From positions 1 to 7,707 of the forward strand of contig JANYKE010000013.1 of the NCBI GenBank assembly GCA_025361685.1: DNA of 7,707 bases, read 5' to 3'. The position numbers were made by a program, and so were the translations under genes. Shown here in pieces: positions 7,473 to 7,707 of this stretch (within the stretch, counting starts at the first letter, position 1; the number at the start of each line of letters is the position of its first letter). The notes under the pieces are model-generated. The model did not search any database. It saw only the letters and a list, made by a program, of their open reading frames with translations, and had not been told where the DNA came from. The DNA comes from Eubacteriales bacterium (GTDB lineage Bacteria; Bacillota; Clostridia; JANYKE01).

Positions 7473-7707
7473 TTAATTCCTAATCTTCTCAAGTCTGATT
7501 TTGTCAGCAAACATTGCAATAAATTCCGAGTTCGTGGGACGCCCTCTATTTGCATTAATCGTATATCCAAAAAGCGAATCAATAAAATCAACTCTTCCTC
7601 TGTTCCATGCAATCTCAATTGCATGCCTAATGCCCCTTTCAACTCTTGTTGCTTTAGTTTTATGAATTGCGGCAACACTTGGATACAATTCTCTGGTAAC
7701 CGAATTA
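7473..7707 (-). CDS. spo0A: Spo0A, sporulation response regulator (partial, C-terminal 77 residues)
   Basis: The 3' end of the sporulation master regulator, a phosphorylation-activated transcription factor. Only part of the C-terminal DNA-binding domain is visible; the receiver domain lies beyond the right edge. The frame enters the window open, reading [13 protein letters not shown], so there is no start here. Diagnostic Spo0A stretches are [18 protein letters not shown] (helix-turn-helix region including the recognition helix), SLFGYT and [17 protein letters not shown], followed by TAA at 7473-7475. These are very close to Bacillus Spo0A ([34 protein letters not shown], from memory). No frameshift or truncation is seen in the visible part. 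It is strong evidence for a lineage of endospore formers, though not that this strain sporulates. The pseudouridine synthase gene follows after two bases. Confidence 0.96.
   Translation of the reverse strand, partial: NSVTRELYPSVAAIHKTKATRVERGIRHAIEIAWNRGRVDFIDSLFGYTINANRGRPTNSEFIAMFADKIRLEKIRN

Noticed and set aside
7454..7678. A 74-codon minus-strand frame overlapping the end of spo0A and the start of the pseudouridine synthase gene
   Set aside because: It is a shifted reading of the spo0A 3' end; the correct frame there gives clear Spo0A sequence.

Overview
The window reads as an ordinary chromosomal segment of an AT-rich, endospore-forming Firmicute, most likely of the class Clostridia. 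The grounds are the 3' end of spo0A (master sporulation regulator), SepF, perfect AGGAGG-type ribosome binding sites, strong sigma-A-type promoters and a type 2 isoleucyl-tRNA synthetase. The Lachnospiraceae are a reasonable guess from gene order, but the sequence alone does not prove it. Every gene I can support lies on the minus strand, so transcription runs from the right edge to the left edge.

In transcription order: (1) the last 77 codons of spo0A (7473-7707); (2) two bases later, a complete RluA-family pseudouridine synthase (6553-7470); (3) a strong promoter (6528-6556) whose -35 box contains the stop codon of the preceding gene; (4) a tightly packed set of three genes: a PLP enzyme of the methionine gamma-lyase/'aluminium resistance' family (5200-6495), a membrane-anchored HlyD-like adaptor (3929-5203, ATGA overlap) and a YggS/YlmE PLP-homeostasis protein (3213-3929, TGATG overlap); (5) a second strong promoter (3179-3206) followed by sepF (2674-3126); (6) after 98 bases, ileS (type 2 IleRS), which leaves the window at its left edge with 858 codons visible.

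The genes fall into a few functional themes. These are sporulation control and RNA modification, PLP-dependent amino acid metabolism with PLP homeostasis, envelope and cell division (HlyD-like protein, SepF), and translation (IleRS). The ylmE-sepF-...-ileS order matches the division-gene neighbourhood of Firmicutes, but ylmG, ylmH and divIVA, often found between sepF and ileS, are absent here. Gaps are short (at most 98 bases) and no stretch over 300 bases lacks a gene. I see no mobile element, CRISPR array, tRNA, rRNA or convincing intrinsic terminator. I did not find an exotic new system. The points most worth a second look are the HlyD-like protein between two PLP proteins, the compact ileS leader with no T-box, and the promoter/stop-codon overlap.
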